A stretch of 64,000 nt of DNA from Pedosphaera sp. Lineage in GTDB: Bacteria > Verrucomicrobiota > Verrucomicrobiia > Limisphaerales > SXQI01. The stretch spans positions 1 through 64,000 of the forward strand of contig JANYDC010000136.1 in the NCBI GenBank assembly GCA_025359965.1, written 5' to 3'. Position numbers and translations under genes: made by a program. Shown here piece by piece: positions 25,435 through 34,408 of the stretch (positions are counted from its first letter, which is position 1; each line of letters begins with the position of its first letter). Below the pieces are notes generated by a model. The model ran no database searches and was not told the origin of the DNA. It saw only the letters and a program-made list of their open reading frames with translations.

Positions 25435-25462
25435 TTTCAAGTTTTCAGTTTCGAGTGTTAAG
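25435..25462 (-). repeat. Flanking repeat, 5' side of the S23 cassette
   Basis: The second copy of the 28-base unit at 25010-25037, same orientation, two mismatches. It starts 8 bases upstream of the start codon of the four-helix-bundle gene, so the two copies enclose the gene almost exactly. Confidence 0.8.
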
Positions 25463-25498
25463 CCGGGAGGGAAGGTATCCAGCGGAGCCGAGGCACCG

Positions 25499-25524
25499 CT
25501 GAAAACTTAAAACTTCACACTTCA
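25499..25524 (+). repeat. Degenerate inverted third copy of the cassette repeat
   Basis: Read on the minus strand this stretch contains TAAGTTTTCAG, 10 of 11 bases identical to CAAGTTTTCAG in the two direct copies, with similar A/T-rich surroundings (GAAGTGTGAAGTTT). It is inverted relative to them and lies just past the metK stop codon. Confidence 0.5.
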
Positions 25525-25528
25525 TCAC

Positions 25529-26707
25529 TTACCGAGCTGCCTTTTTCAAGGCGGCGGCTTTGTCGGTGCGCTCCCAGGTCAGGCTCTTCGTGTCGTCAAT
25601 TTTGCCGAAGTGGCCGTAGTTGGTCGTCTTCGAATAGATGGGGCGCAACAAGTTGAGTTGCTTGACGATATCTGCCGGTTTGAAGCTGAACACTGCTTGG
25701 ACAGCTTCGGCGATTTTTTCATCGCTAACCACTCCAGTGCCAAACGTGTCGACGCAGACTGAGACGGGATCAGGATAACCGATGGCGTAAGCAAACTGGA
25801 TCTCAGCGCGAGTGGCGAGGCCTGCTGCCACAATGTTCTTGGCCACATACCGGCCCATGTAGGCCGCGCTGCGGTCGACCTTGGAGGGATCTTTGCCGGA
25901 GAAAGCGCCGCCGCCGTGACGACCCATGCCGCCGTAGCTATCGACGATAATCTTGCGACCGGTCAGACCGGTGTCGCCCTGAGGTCCGCCCACCACGAAA
26001 CGTCCGGTCGGATTGATCAGATACTCGGTTTTTTTGTCGAGCATGTTCGCGGGAAGAACCTTCTTCACGATCTGTGAGATAATGAACGCTTCAATCTCAC
26101 CATGCTGAACGTTTTCAGCGTGCTGGGTGGAGACGACTACATTGGTGATGCGTACCGGCTTGTTGTCGATGTACTCGACAGAAACCTGGCTTTTGGCATC
26201 AGGGCGCAACCATTTAACTTTGCCACTCTTGCGAACATTGGTGAGTTCGCGGCCCAACCGGTGGGCAAACATGATCGGGGCAGGCATTAGTTCGGGAGTC
26301 TCGTTGGAGGCATAACCAAACATCAAACCTTGGTCGCCGGCACCCTGCTCGGCTTTTTTCTTACCCTTCGCAGCTTTGGCGTCAACACCCTGGGAAATAT
26401 CAGGCGACTGTTGCGTGACGATGTTCATGATGAACACCTTGTCCGCGTGGAACACGTCGTCATCATTGACGTAGCCGATTTCACGGATCGCATCGCGGGC
26501 AATCTGCGTGTAATCAGGCTTGGCCTTGGTCGTGATCTCACCGCCGATGATCACGATGTTACTCTTGGCGTAAGTCTCGCAAGCAACACGGCTGGTGGGA
26601 TCCTTGGCCAAACAGGCGTCAAGGACGGCATCAGAAATAGTGTCGCAGACTTTGTCTGGGTGACCTTCACCGACAGATTCCGAGGAGAAGATGAATTTTT
26701 TGCTCAT
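25529..26707 (-). CDS. metK: S-adenosylmethionine synthetase (methionine adenosyltransferase)
   Basis: A 392-residue cytoplasmic enzyme that makes S-adenosylmethionine from methionine and ATP. Family signatures are intact: [16 protein letters not shown] at the N-terminus (ATP and metal site), a [14 protein letters not shown] loop, and the P-loop-like [19 protein letters not shown]. Length is normal. The insert [11 protein letters not shown] around residue 125 is a family-variable loop. It is the first gene of the SAM-cycle unit (metK, S23-type gene, ahcY). The 147-base gap to the divergent regulator gene holds overlapping promoters and a palindrome, so transcription is probably controlled by that regulator. 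Confidence 0.97.
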   Translation of the reverse strand: MSKKFIFSSESVGEGHPDKVCDTISDAVLDACLAKDPTSRVACETYAKSNIVIIGGEITTKAKPDYTQIARDAIREIGYVNDDDVFHADKVFIMNIVTQQSPDISQGVDAKAAKGKKKAEQGAGDQGLMFGYASNETPELMPAPIMFAHRLGRELTNVRKSGKVKWLRPDAKSQVSVEYIDNKPVRITNVVVSTQHAENVQHGEIEAFIISQIVKKVLPANMLDKKTEYLINPTGRFVVGGPQGDTGLTGRKIIVDSYGGMGRHGGGAFSGKDPSKVDRSAAYMGRYVAKNIVAAGLATRAEIQFAYAIGYPDPVSVCVDTFGTGVVSDEKIAEAVQAVFSFKPADIVKQLNLLRPIYSKTTNYGHFGKIDDTKSLTWERTDKAAALKKAAR

Positions 26708-26738
26708 GCAATTTGGGCGGCGGACGATTGTGTACGTA

Positions 26739-26784
26739 TTGACGTATCCTGATGCGAAGATATATCGTCATGCAGGTCTGTCAA
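26739..26784. promoter_or_regulatory. Overlapping divergent promoters and palindrome between metK and the ArsR-type regulator
   Basis: Plus strand (towards the regulator): -35 TTGACG at 26739-26744, 16 bases, then -10 TATATC at 26761-26766. Minus strand (towards metK): -35 TTGACA at 26784-26779, 16 bases, then -10 TATCTT at 26762-26757. Both -10 boxes lie in the palindrome GAaGATATATCgTC (26756-26769), which has one mismatched pair. One protein bound there could block both promoters. The -10 boxes match the sigma-70 consensus at four of six positions only, so this is a prediction from sequence, not a mapped promoter. Confidence 0.5.
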
Positions 26785-26854
26785 GAACGATCTACGTTTC
26801 ATCGGCTTGTTGCCGATAGACTTGAGTCGATCAACAGTCCAAATCAATAAAATC

Positions 26855-27790
26855 ATGGCCCACAGCCTCAAAGCCCTGCGCGCGGTAGCCGACCCCACCC
26901 GCCTGCGACTCCTCGCTCTCCTCGCCGAGGAAGAACTCTCCGTCAACGAGTTGCTGGAGATTACCCAACTGGGACAATCGCGCATTTCCACACACTTAGG
27001 ACAATTGCAAGAAGCTGGCCTCCTACAATCTCGCCGTGAGGGCAAACGAACCTTTTACCGCACCAATTCCCGCGCAGAACAGACCTGTCTGGACGCCGTA
27101 CAACTCGGCATCAAAGCTGCCATTGAACTGCCCGAAGCCGCCTCAGACCGCTCCAGCCTGCGACGGATCGTCATGCTGCGGGATAACCAAGCACAGGTTT
27201 ATTTCAACCAAATTGCGGGACGATTCGACCGCAGTTACGGTCCGGGTCGCTCATGGCAGGCCTTTGGTCACCTGCTTTTACGCATCCTTCCCCCGCTCGT
27301 TATAGCTGACTTAGGCTCAGGCGAGGGACTCGTCAGCGAACTGCTTGCGCGTCAGGCCAAGAAGGTCATTGCTGTGGATAACTCAGAGAAAATGGTGCTT
27401 TTCGGGGCTGAAAAGGCGCGAAGGAACGGCTTGGCCAACTTGGAATTCCGTCTGGGGGATCTGGAACATCCTCCCATTGAGCCAAAATCGGTTGATTTAG
27501 CCATACTTAGTCAAGCTCTGCATCATGCGAAGGATCCGGCTGAGGCAGTAAAAAGTGCCGCTCGAATCCTCAAATCCAATGGACAGATCGTCGTTCTGGA
27601 CCTCCGCGAGCATTCATTCGCCCAAGCACGCGAACTCTATGGCGACACATGGTTGGGATTCCGTGATGGACAACTTCAACAGTGGCTGGAGCAAGCTGGA
27701 TTTATCGATATAGAAGTAGCGATGGTTGCCCGCGAAGAGCAACCACCGCATTTTGAAACGATCCTGGCTGTGGGCCGTATGCCCGCCTGA
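26855..27790 (+). CDS. ArsR-family regulator fused to a SAM-dependent methyltransferase domain (SahR-like)
   Basis: A 311-residue fusion. Residues 1-90 form an ArsR-type winged helix (LKALRAVADPTRLRLLALLA, LSVNELLEITQLGQSRISTH as recognition part, LLQSRREGKRTFYR as wing). Residues ~110-300 form a class I methyltransferase fold (VIADLGSGEGLVSELLARQA as motif I, VIAVDNSEKMV as motif II, LAILSQALHHAKDPAEAV as motif IV, and a PP-containing C-terminus). No metal-binding cysteines are present in the ArsR part. In Desulfovibrio, SahR has this layout and controls SAM-cycle genes in response to S-adenosylhomocysteine. This gene is divergent from metK-ahcY, so the same job is likely. The start at 26855 (MAHSLKALRAV) was chosen because upstream codons add a stretch unlike the family. 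Whether the methyltransferase domain is active or only a sensor cannot be told. Confidence 0.88.
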   Translation: MAHSLKALRAVADPTRLRLLALLAEEELSVNELLEITQLGQSRISTHLGQLQEAGLLQSRREGKRTFYRTNSRAEQTCLDAVQLGIKAAIELPEAASDRSSLRRIVMLRDNQAQVYFNQIAGRFDRSYGPGRSWQAFGHLLLRILPPLVIADLGSGEGLVSELLARQAKKVIAVDNSEKMVLFGAEKARRNGLANLEFRLGDLEHPPIEPKSVDLAILSQALHHAKDPAEAVKSAARILKSNGQIVVLDLREHSFAQARELYGDTWLGFRDGQLQQWLEQAGFIDIEVAMVAREEQPPHFETILAVGRMPA

Positions 27791-27807
27791 TCAGCGCTTA
27801 ATCAGGA

Positions 27808-30795
27808 TTACTTCGGCTGAGTCGAAGGTGGAATTTTTTCCACCGGGATAGTAATCACCCCAAGGTCAATCGGTTCGTTGCCGTCTCCTTCCGGGACGGT
27901 GACTCGTAGCGATTTTCTTCCGATGCGAGGGCGTCGGATAGGGTTCCCCAGCGGATCGTATGCGTCCGGATCTGGTGGCTGCAGCACATTAAGATTGAGC
28001 GTGTAAGTCCCGGCATCCACGTCATCAATGCGGAAAGTGCCGTCAGGCGCGATCTCAGGATAGAAATTTCGCGAGGTTTCAGTATGGCGGCCAGGATCGT
28101 TGGGGGTTGGCGGCTGAGTCCTGCCAACTTCGCCCAAAACCTGAAGATCATCCCGCCAATCGTGCCCCGGCAAGTCACGAGACAAGACCAGCCTCCCGAT
28201 CACCATCCTACCTCGGCTGCCCAGAGTTACCTTGGCCACCGCCCCTGCCGGGACCTCCACGCGTTGATTGTGGCTCATAGCTGTCTGGCCTGTTTTGTCT
28301 CGATGAAAGTTCCAATACCTGCACACCGCGAGCTGGGTGGCGGGCACCCGCGCGAACCGGAAACGGCCTTCAGCGTCGGTCACAGCAGACTGCTGGACAT
28401 TAATGCAACCAGGAACGTCGAGGCCAGTTGCGGACGTGAGCATGATGCTCTGGCCGAATGCAGGCTGGCCGTTTACAACAGAAATTCCCTCGATTGCTCC
28501 CCAAGGATTGAGGATAACCTCAGGATTCGGCAAATCTTTGATCAGCACGAACGAACAGCCGAGATCGTGCTCGATGAGGACACTCTCCGCGCCCAAATTT
28601 GATTTGATCGAGAAGCGGCCGTCTGCATCCGTGGAAGTATGTGGAGCATTGTTGAATGACTGGGGACGCTGTCCGTTGATGAGCATCCAGTTGGAATGTT
28701 CGCCATTTATCCCAACCCAGGCACCGACCACTGGCGTACCTTCGGGTGTTAGGACGCGCCCGGAAAGTGCTGACGCACGCTGCAGATGGATATCAAAGGT
28801 TTGTGTCCCTGCTTCAACGGGTCGCAAATCGGTGGAAGCGGTTTCGAATCCGTCTGCTTCAACCTCCAGCGAGAATTCCTGGAAAAAAGCCATAAAAATG
28901 GGCCACTCAAACTTTCCTTCCCGTCCTTCTCCAAGAAAATTGTTGTCGCCGCCCCGATGCTCATTCAAGCGCACGCTAAAGCGCGGAATCTCCCGGTTGG
29001 AATCCGCATCGGTCACCTTGCCGGTGATTCGCACTGTCGAACCCGCGTCCATGCCCTGCTGCCATTCAGAATGTTCGCCCGTGGCCCGGGACAGCCTGAT
29101 GACCAGATTGGTTGCCTTGGCATTCACATCGAAGCGGTTGTTGGCCTCCTTATATCCTTCGGCTGAGGCTTCCAGACGGATGTCGCCGACCACAAACGGC
29201 CCAATCTCAAAGGCACCCGCTGTGTCGGTTTCCGTGCTCCGGTGAGGGCCTGAATAATGGTCGTATTCAATGACTTTGGCGCCTGAGACTGGCTGCTCGT
29301 CCATATCCAGCACCTTCCCGCGCACCTTGAGGCCACGTTTAAGCACAACGATGTGATTTGTGCGAATTGATTCCGCGAGCACAATTTTTTGACGGATAAA
29401 GTCTGTATGGTCGACCGCGTATCCCATTGTTCCGCTGGTGCTCAGAGGCGGAATCTGATCACAACGGAACCTTCCCTGTTCGTCCGTGGTAAGACCGGTC
29501 AGGCGGGAATGAAACCCAATGTTTTGCCGTGTTCCGAGGTTCATTCCGGGGCTGTCAAATATGATCCGGGCACCGCTTATAGGATTAGAGCTCTCGTCCT
29601 GTACCACCCCCTCCAATGTTTGCCCGCGTTGCAACCTCGCAATGTGGGTCAACGAAGGCTCGACAAACTCGTGCTGGTTCCAACGCACCACGACCGGAAC
29701 GTAACCCGGTGCCGAGATCCAGATTTGGAAAAGGCGCACGTCCGTGCCATTGACTGAAAATTCCGCAAATCCATGGGTGTCCGTCTGTGCATCATGCGCG
29801 AAATCCAATCCTGCGCGGTCTGAACCATTGACGCGCAATGAGGCGATGAGTGGTCGATTGCTATCCGCACCCAGCACTGAAAGCACTATCCTAGAGGGAC
29901 CGGGCATTGCCCCAGTTTCAGTCGTTGTAGCCACGCGAAAAGGGCGAGCACGATTGTCTTGAGACGCAGCAGGCTGTGTCTCCGGGAGGATAGGCCGGTC
30001 TGCTGGATGAGGGGTCAGGGCCTTCTGCCAAAGAATTCCTCCCGTGAGAAGAAGCAGCCCTACTAGTCCGGCCAGAGGCGCAACACTCTTCAAACGTGCC
30101 ACAAAGAGATCGCGCAATCCTTGTGTCGCCATCGTGCTGACCGATGGGGGAACGCTGCCAGTGGTCGCCGCCGAAATGCCGTGCGCAACCTCCAAGGGGG
30201 CTGCTTCAACTGGAATCTCCTTGAGAAGAGCGGCGAGTGCCACCGGTGCAAGCATGACTCCACGCTTGGAAAGAGCGCCACGCAGTTTCTCCACCGCCCG
30301 GCTCACGCGTTTTTTGGCGGCCTCTTCGCTGATGCCGAAGCGTTCGCCCACTGTGCGCAAAGTTTTGTGTTCGAGATAACGTAAAACCACGGCATCGCGA
30401 TCAGAAGCAGGCAACACGGCGAGAGCGGCGTCAAGATGAGGGGCGACTTCCGGCCAGTGTTCTGGGGAATCGCCTGAATTGTTAAGCAGAGAGTTCATGT
30501 CTGTGGCTTCCTGTTCGTACCTTTGACGACGCGCTTGGGTTCGCAGGGATCTTGCAGCGATGAAACAGGTGGTGCGGAAGAGCCAGCCTGACAGGATGAC
30601 ACTTCGCCCAATCCCTCCTGCCTTTCGCGCTAGGGCAAGGAACACCGCCTGTGAGATATCACGCGCCAGTTCAGGATCGCGCACCTGGCGCAAAGCGGAG
30701 GCATAAACGAGGTCCACATGCCGCCGGACCAGCTCGGCAAAGGCAGACTCGGTCTGCTGTCCGGCCCATTCTTGAAGGAGTTCCCAGTCGCTCAT
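27808..30795 (-). CDS. ECF sigma factor fused through a transmembrane segment to carboxypeptidase-regulatory-like repeats
   Basis: A 995-residue fusion. Residues ~10-90 are sigma-70 region 2 (FAELVRRHVDLVYASALRQV, LARDISQAVFLALARKAG) and ~120-175 region 4 (LPASDRDAVVLRYLEHKTLR, then the helix-turn-helix VGERFGISEEAAKKRVSRAV). A single transmembrane segment lies at about 238-255 (LAGLVGLLLLTGGILW). Beyond it, from ~300 to the end, are several CarboxypepD_reg-like/prealbumin-like beta domains with repeated patterns (GVVQDESSNPISGARIIFD; GKVLDMDEQPVSGAKVIEYD; GRVLTPEGTPVVGAWVG). So the sigma domains should be in the cytoplasm and ~700 residues in the periplasm. ECF sigma factors with C-terminal transmembrane extensions are known from Planctomycetes and Verrucomicrobia; such a long sensory or structural part is unusual. 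No anti-sigma gene is adjacent, so the extension may act as its own sensor. Confidence 0.9.
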   Translation of the reverse strand: MSDWELLQEWAGQQTESAFAELVRRHVDLVYASALRQVRDPELARDISQAVFLALARKAGGIGRSVILSGWLFRTTCFIAARSLRTQARRQRYEQEATDMNSLLNNSGDSPEHWPEVAPHLDAALAVLPASDRDAVVLRYLEHKTLRTVGERFGISEEAAKKRVSRAVEKLRGALSKRGVMLAPVALAALLKEIPVEAAPLEVAHGISAATTGSVPPSVSTMATQGLRDLFVARLKSVAPLAGLVGLLLLTGGILWQKALTPHPADRPILPETQPAASQDNRARPFRVATTTETGAMPGPSRIVLSVLGADSNRPLIASLRVNGSDRAGLDFAHDAQTDTHGFAEFSVNGTDVRLFQIWISAPGYVPVVVRWNQHEFVEPSLTHIARLQRGQTLEGVVQDESSNPISGARIIFDSPGMNLGTRQNIGFHSRLTGLTTDEQGRFRCDQIPPLSTSGTMGYAVDHTDFIRQKIVLAESIRTNHIVVLKRGLKVRGKVLDMDEQPVSGAKVIEYDHYSGPHRSTETDTAGAFEIGPFVVGDIRLEASAEGYKEANNRFDVNAKATNLVIRLSRATGEHSEWQQGMDAGSTVRITGKVTDADSNREIPRFSVRLNEHRGGDNNFLGEGREGKFEWPIFMAFFQEFSLEVEADGFETASTDLRPVEAGTQTFDIHLQRASALSGRVLTPEGTPVVGAWVGINGEHSNWMLINGQRPQSFNNAPHTSTDADGRFSIKSNLGAESVLIEHDLGCSFVLIKDLPNPEVILNPWGAIEGISVVNGQPAFGQSIMLTSATGLDVPGCINVQQSAVTDAEGRFRFARVPATQLAVCRYWNFHRDKTGQTAMSHNQRVEVPAGAVAKVTLGSRGRMVIGRLVLSRDLPGHDWRDDLQVLGEVGRTQPPTPNDPGRHTETSRNFYPEIAPDGTFRIDDVDAGTYTLNLNVLQPPDPDAYDPLGNPIRRPRIGRKSLRVTVPEGDGNEPIDLGVITIPVEKIPPSTQPK

Positions 30796-30895
30796 AGGTT
30801 TCTTTTCACATGGGAATCCCCGGCCAAACCACGAAGGGACAAAAATTCCTCGCCAATGCCGATGTTTTTTAATTTGTGGCTGGCGGGAACAAAAA

Positions 30896-30930
30896 GGCTC
30901 GATCCCCGATTGTCATCGGTGGACCGAGCC
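30896..30930 (-). terminator. Rho-independent terminator after htpG
   Basis: A long hairpin: GGCTCGATCC pairs with GGACCGAGCC (one mismatch), extended inward by CCGAT/ATCGG around a TGTC loop. Read on the minus strand it is followed by TTTTTG. It lies about 85 bases past the htpG stop, in the gap before the sigma-fusion gene. Confidence 0.8.
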
Positions 30931-31015
30931 CGCGCTGTAAAATTCCAAAACCTATGGAATGGATTGTTCTGCGGAACCACTGGAAATTTCCCTGCGGTAC
31001 CGGAAACAACCCTCA

Positions 31016-32860
31016 TCAGTTCTTGTTCAAAACCTGCGCCAGCAGAGAGTTCAGACGACCGATCATTTGACGTGGATCGTCCATAACACCTGCCGCGACT
31101 CGGGCGTTGTCTAGCAATTGCTCGGCGACTTCGGCTGCGAGAGAGGCGTTGGTGCTGCGGGTCTGTTGAAGCCGAATCATGACCGGATGACGCGGGTTGA
31201 ATTCGAGATCCATTTTCTGGTCCGGCTCGGGCGTGCCGGGCGGCCGCATCGCTTTCATCATGCGGCGCATGCTCGCGCTGAGATGCTTATCCTTGTCGAC
31301 GATGACGGCAGGACTGTCCACCAAGCGTTCCGATGAGCGAACATCCTCCACGCGCGTTCCAAGGGTTTCTTTCAACCACGTCGCGAGAGAAGAGGTATCG
31401 TCAGTGCTCAAAGCACCTTCGGTGCTCGCTGGGTTCTCCACTTTAAGGTCGGCTTTCTCTCCGGAGACAAGCTTTTTGCCATCGAATTCGCGCATATTAT
31501 CCATGACGAACTCGTCGATGGGATCGCTCAGGAAGAGCACCTCGTATTTGCGCGAGGCAAAGACCTCGTAGTACGGGCTTGATTGCGCGGATTCACGGCT
31601 TGGAGCCAGCAGATAATAGATATCTTTCTGCTCGGATGGCATCCGCATGATGTAATCCACCAGCGTGGTGGTCTTGCCCTTCTCGAGAGCGGACGATTCG
31701 AACCGCAAAAGCTTTGAGAGCGATTCGCGGTGAGTAAAATCCATCGCGGCCCCCTCCTTCAAATAGCGCTGATATTCAGCGTAGAAAGCCTCGAAAGCAT
31801 CAGGGTGTTTCTCGGCCTGATCATCCAGAAACTTGATGAAACGCGAGGTGAGCACCTTGTTCAGCTTCGACAGCAGAGCGCTGTCCTGCATGCTCTCGCG
31901 GGAGATGTTTAGCGGAAGATCCTCGCTGTCCACCGCTCCACGTAGAAAACGCAGCCATTCGGGGAACAAATCCTTGGCCTTGGCCTGAATCAGGATTTTG
32001 CGGCAGTACAGATTGACCTCCGACTCCGCCCTGGCCATGCCCAAAATCTCCGGGTTGCGCTTCGGTACATACAACAGCGCGTGGATGGATAGAGGGGCGT
32101 CGGCGGAGAAATGGAGGCGGAAAAGCGGTTTGTCGCTATCGTGCGCGATGTACGAGTAAAACTCATCGTACTCCTCGTCTTTGATGTCGCTCTTAGAGCG
32201 CGTCCAGATCGCCTGCTTGGTGTTGATTTGTTTGGCATTAAGCTCGACTGGGAACGCCACAAAAGTGGAGTATTTTTTGAGTACTTCCTCAATCCGCCAT
32301 TCGCTGGCGAAGTCTTTGGCATCCTCCTTCAACTCCAGCGTAATCCGAGTTCCACGGACCACACCCTCAGCAGGCTCAATTTCATAACCGCCGGAGCCGT
32401 CTGAAGTCCACTTCCAACCGGTCGCATCAGGATGATACGAGCGGGATTCGACCGTAACCTTGCTGGCAGCCATAAATGCCGAGTAGAAGCCAACGCCGAA
32501 CTGGCCAATCAGGCTGACATCAGGCTTTTTCTCCTGGGCAAGCCGTTGAATGAAGGCCTTGGAGCCGGAATGCGCGATAGTGCCCAGATTTTCGATCAAC
32601 TCCTCTCGCGTCATGCCAATGCCGGTGTCGGTGATGATCACGCGGTGGGCCTTGTCATCTGTTTCGATGCCGATTTTTAGCGCCGTATCGGGATCAGCCA
32701 CGGTCGTGCCGCTGGCTTGAAGAAAGCGCAGTTTCTCAATGGCATCCGAAGCGTTGGATACCAGCTCGCGGATAAAGATCTCCTTATCCGTGTAAAGTGA
32801 ATGGATGACGATATTCAGCAACTGCTGAATTTCCGCCTGAAATGAATGTTTTTCGGACAT
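31016..32860 (-). CDS. htpG: Chaperone HtpG (bacterial Hsp90)
   Basis: A 614-residue ATP-dependent chaperone. The GHKL ATPase domain is intact: ELVSNASDAIEKLRFL (motif with the catalytic Glu and the Asn), IGIETDDKAHRVIITDTGIG (Asp and DTGIGM motif), GSKAFIQRL and IGQFGVGFYSAFMAA (the G-rich lid). The middle domain has NISRESMQDSALLSKLNKVL. The C-terminal dimerisation domain ends in LNSLLAQVLNK. Length is normal for the bacterial protein. It stands alone with its own terminator downstream and the FHA gene upstream on the same strand (84 bases away). Confidence 0.97.
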   Translation of the reverse strand: MSEKHSFQAEIQQLLNIVIHSLYTDKEIFIRELVSNASDAIEKLRFLQASGTTVADPDTALKIGIETDDKAHRVIITDTGIGMTREELIENLGTIAHSGSKAFIQRLAQEKKPDVSLIGQFGVGFYSAFMAASKVTVESRSYHPDATGWKWTSDGSGGYEIEPAEGVVRGTRITLELKEDAKDFASEWRIEEVLKKYSTFVAFPVELNAKQINTKQAIWTRSKSDIKDEEYDEFYSYIAHDSDKPLFRLHFSADAPLSIHALLYVPKRNPEILGMARAESEVNLYCRKILIQAKAKDLFPEWLRFLRGAVDSEDLPLNISRESMQDSALLSKLNKVLTSRFIKFLDDQAEKHPDAFEAFYAEYQRYLKEGAAMDFTHRESLSKLLRFESSALEKGKTTTLVDYIMRMPSEQKDIYYLLAPSRESAQSSPYYEVFASRKYEVLFLSDPIDEFVMDNMREFDGKKLVSGEKADLKVENPASTEGALSTDDTSSLATWLKETLGTRVEDVRSSERLVDSPAVIVDKDKHLSASMRRMMKAMRPPGTPEPDQKMDLEFNPRHPVMIRLQQTRSTNASLAAEVAEQLLDNARVAAGVMDDPRQMIGRLNSLLAQVLNKN

Positions 32861-32944
32861 ATTCGAGTAAAACGTTGAACCCTTATTTTTCGCAGGAAAC
32901 GGCGTAAGTCAAGCGGTGCTGATGAGCCGCAAGCACAGGACCTC

Positions 32945-34237
32945 TCAAAACCAGCCGATTCTCTGGCGATTCGCGTAGTAGAAAAGGCCCACGAGACGAA
33001 ACTCCACGGTCGTCAAATAAAGCCAGGTAAACCAGCTGAGCACGCTTGTGACAATAGGGATGGGCATCGAATTCAGAATGAAATCCGCTCCGTCAATAAG
33101 CACAAATTTGAACAAAACATAGAATGCCACAAGAATTGCGTAGTCTTTTTTGGCCACGGTCACCGCCCTCCACCAAGCAGCAGGTTTAAAGATGACCGCC
33201 ATTGAATCGTGCATCGCGACCACCAAGTAGACGGCAGGTGAAAGAAAAATGGTTAACCCACGCGAGAGTTTCATCACCACTGTTTGCAGAAGCGAGAGTT
33301 CTCCAGTGTCCAAGTATTCCTGGAAAGCCCTAAACGGACCGTCAAAATTGAGCAGTAGCCAAGCCGCAACCATCGGCGCGCTGAGGAGAATGGTGGTGCC
33401 AATGAATTGAAATGCAGGAAGATATATCTCATTGGAAACATCAGATAGATCGTCCCAGGAAGGCAACTCCTCCTCTCCCTGGGAAGATGTCTGAATAACT
33501 TTGGAAAAATATGACACCAGCAAACCCAACGAAAACACAGCCAATACAAGTCCCATGATGAACATGAATCGAAATCCAAAAGTGACGAAGGAAAAAAAGA
33601 AAGCGCCTGAGATAATTGCTGCAATATTAACAGGCTTGAATGGATAGGCAAAAGCCCCACCAATCATTTGCGTGAAGCGTCGCGACGACAGTGGAACCGC
33701 GCTGGGCGCAGCATTGGGCGAACCGGGCACATTGGAATAAAGCGGTTGGCAAATACTTTTGCAGGCAGGACAGAAAACTTTTCCCTTGAGAGCTGAAACC
33801 TTAGGTTTGGTCACGCAATCGGCGCACCAACGTTCCTGACATTTGGGACAGATCCATGGGGAGACCACCATGGGGTGGTTGCGGCAGCCATTGGCAACAG
33901 GCAGAGGCACTGGAATCGGGATATCAGCCACCGTTGCCGCAAGCGAATCTTGTCTTGCCGCTGGGGGCCGCCAAACCAAAGCGACCTGCCCCAATCTTAG
34001 AGCATCTCCAGGCCGGAGGGTCGCCTGGGTGACGCGGTTTTCGTTGACGAACGTACCGTTGCTGGAATTCAAATCTCGAACATGAAGCAAATCACCCTCG
34101 CTCTTAACTTCCCCGTGACGGGATGACACAGATCCATCAGCAATGATTACTTGATTGCCTTCCGCCCGCCCCACGGTCGTCCATTCCGCCCCGACTTCAA
34201 TGGGATCGCCACCCGCGCTTGCCGTCATAATGAGCAT
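32945..34237 (-). CDS. FHA-domain membrane protein with Cys-rich zinc segment and Yip1-like region
   Basis: A 430-residue protein with three parts. Residues 1-90 are an FHA domain (VGRAEGNQVIIADGSVSSRH then LNSSNGTFVNENRV), which binds phosphothreonine peptides; the key Arg, Ser/His and Asn-Gly residues are present. Residues ~118-165 are a Cys/His-rich zinc segment (CRNHPM, CPKCQERWCADC, CPACKSIC), like a B-box or RING-type ribbon. From about 185 to 430 come five or so transmembrane segments of Yip1-like type (FLSPAVYLVVAMHD; GFRFMFIMGLVLAVFSLGLL). The FHA and zinc parts should face the cytoplasm. It may respond to Ser/Thr kinase signalling, although no kinase is encoded nearby. It is divergent from dprA. 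Confidence 0.82.
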   Translation of the reverse strand: MLIMTASAGGDPIEVGAEWTTVGRAEGNQVIIADGSVSSRHGEVKSEGDLLHVRDLNSSNGTFVNENRVTQATLRPGDALRLGQVALVWRPPAARQDSLAATVADIPIPVPLPVANGCRNHPMVVSPWICPKCQERWCADCVTKPKVSALKGKVFCPACKSICQPLYSNVPGSPNAAPSAVPLSSRRFTQMIGGAFAYPFKPVNIAAIISGAFFFSFVTFGFRFMFIMGLVLAVFSLGLLVSYFSKVIQTSSQGEEELPSWDDLSDVSNEIYLPAFQFIGTTILLSAPMVAAWLLLNFDGPFRAFQEYLDTGELSLLQTVVMKLSRGLTIFLSPAVYLVVAMHDSMAVIFKPAAWWRAVTVAKKDYAILVAFYVLFKFVLIDGADFILNSMPIPIVTSVLSWFTWLYLTTVEFRLVGLFYYANRQRIGWF

Positions 34238-34408
34238 GAATAGTTTCTAACTGGCCAAACTTTTTTTGTCAGTTGCAAAATCAATGTTTTGTGCGGGGAT
34301 TTAACTCTCCAGCGTTCGATGGTCCGCCAAGTGTATACTCAATCCTCCATTGTTTGAAACGACACTTGCTTGCCTTGTATTGAGGTGTGTCGCTAGAATT
34401 TTGCCACA

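Noticed and set aside
26708-26854. SAM or SAH riboswitch upstream of metK
   Set aside because: The gap is short, taken up by overlapping promoters, and no riboswitch core pattern is visible; control by the ArsR-type protein is the simpler view.
28840-28870. A tRNA-like T-loop string (GGTTTCGAATCC)
   Set aside because: It lies inside the sigma-fusion coding region and has no matching acceptor or anticodon arms.
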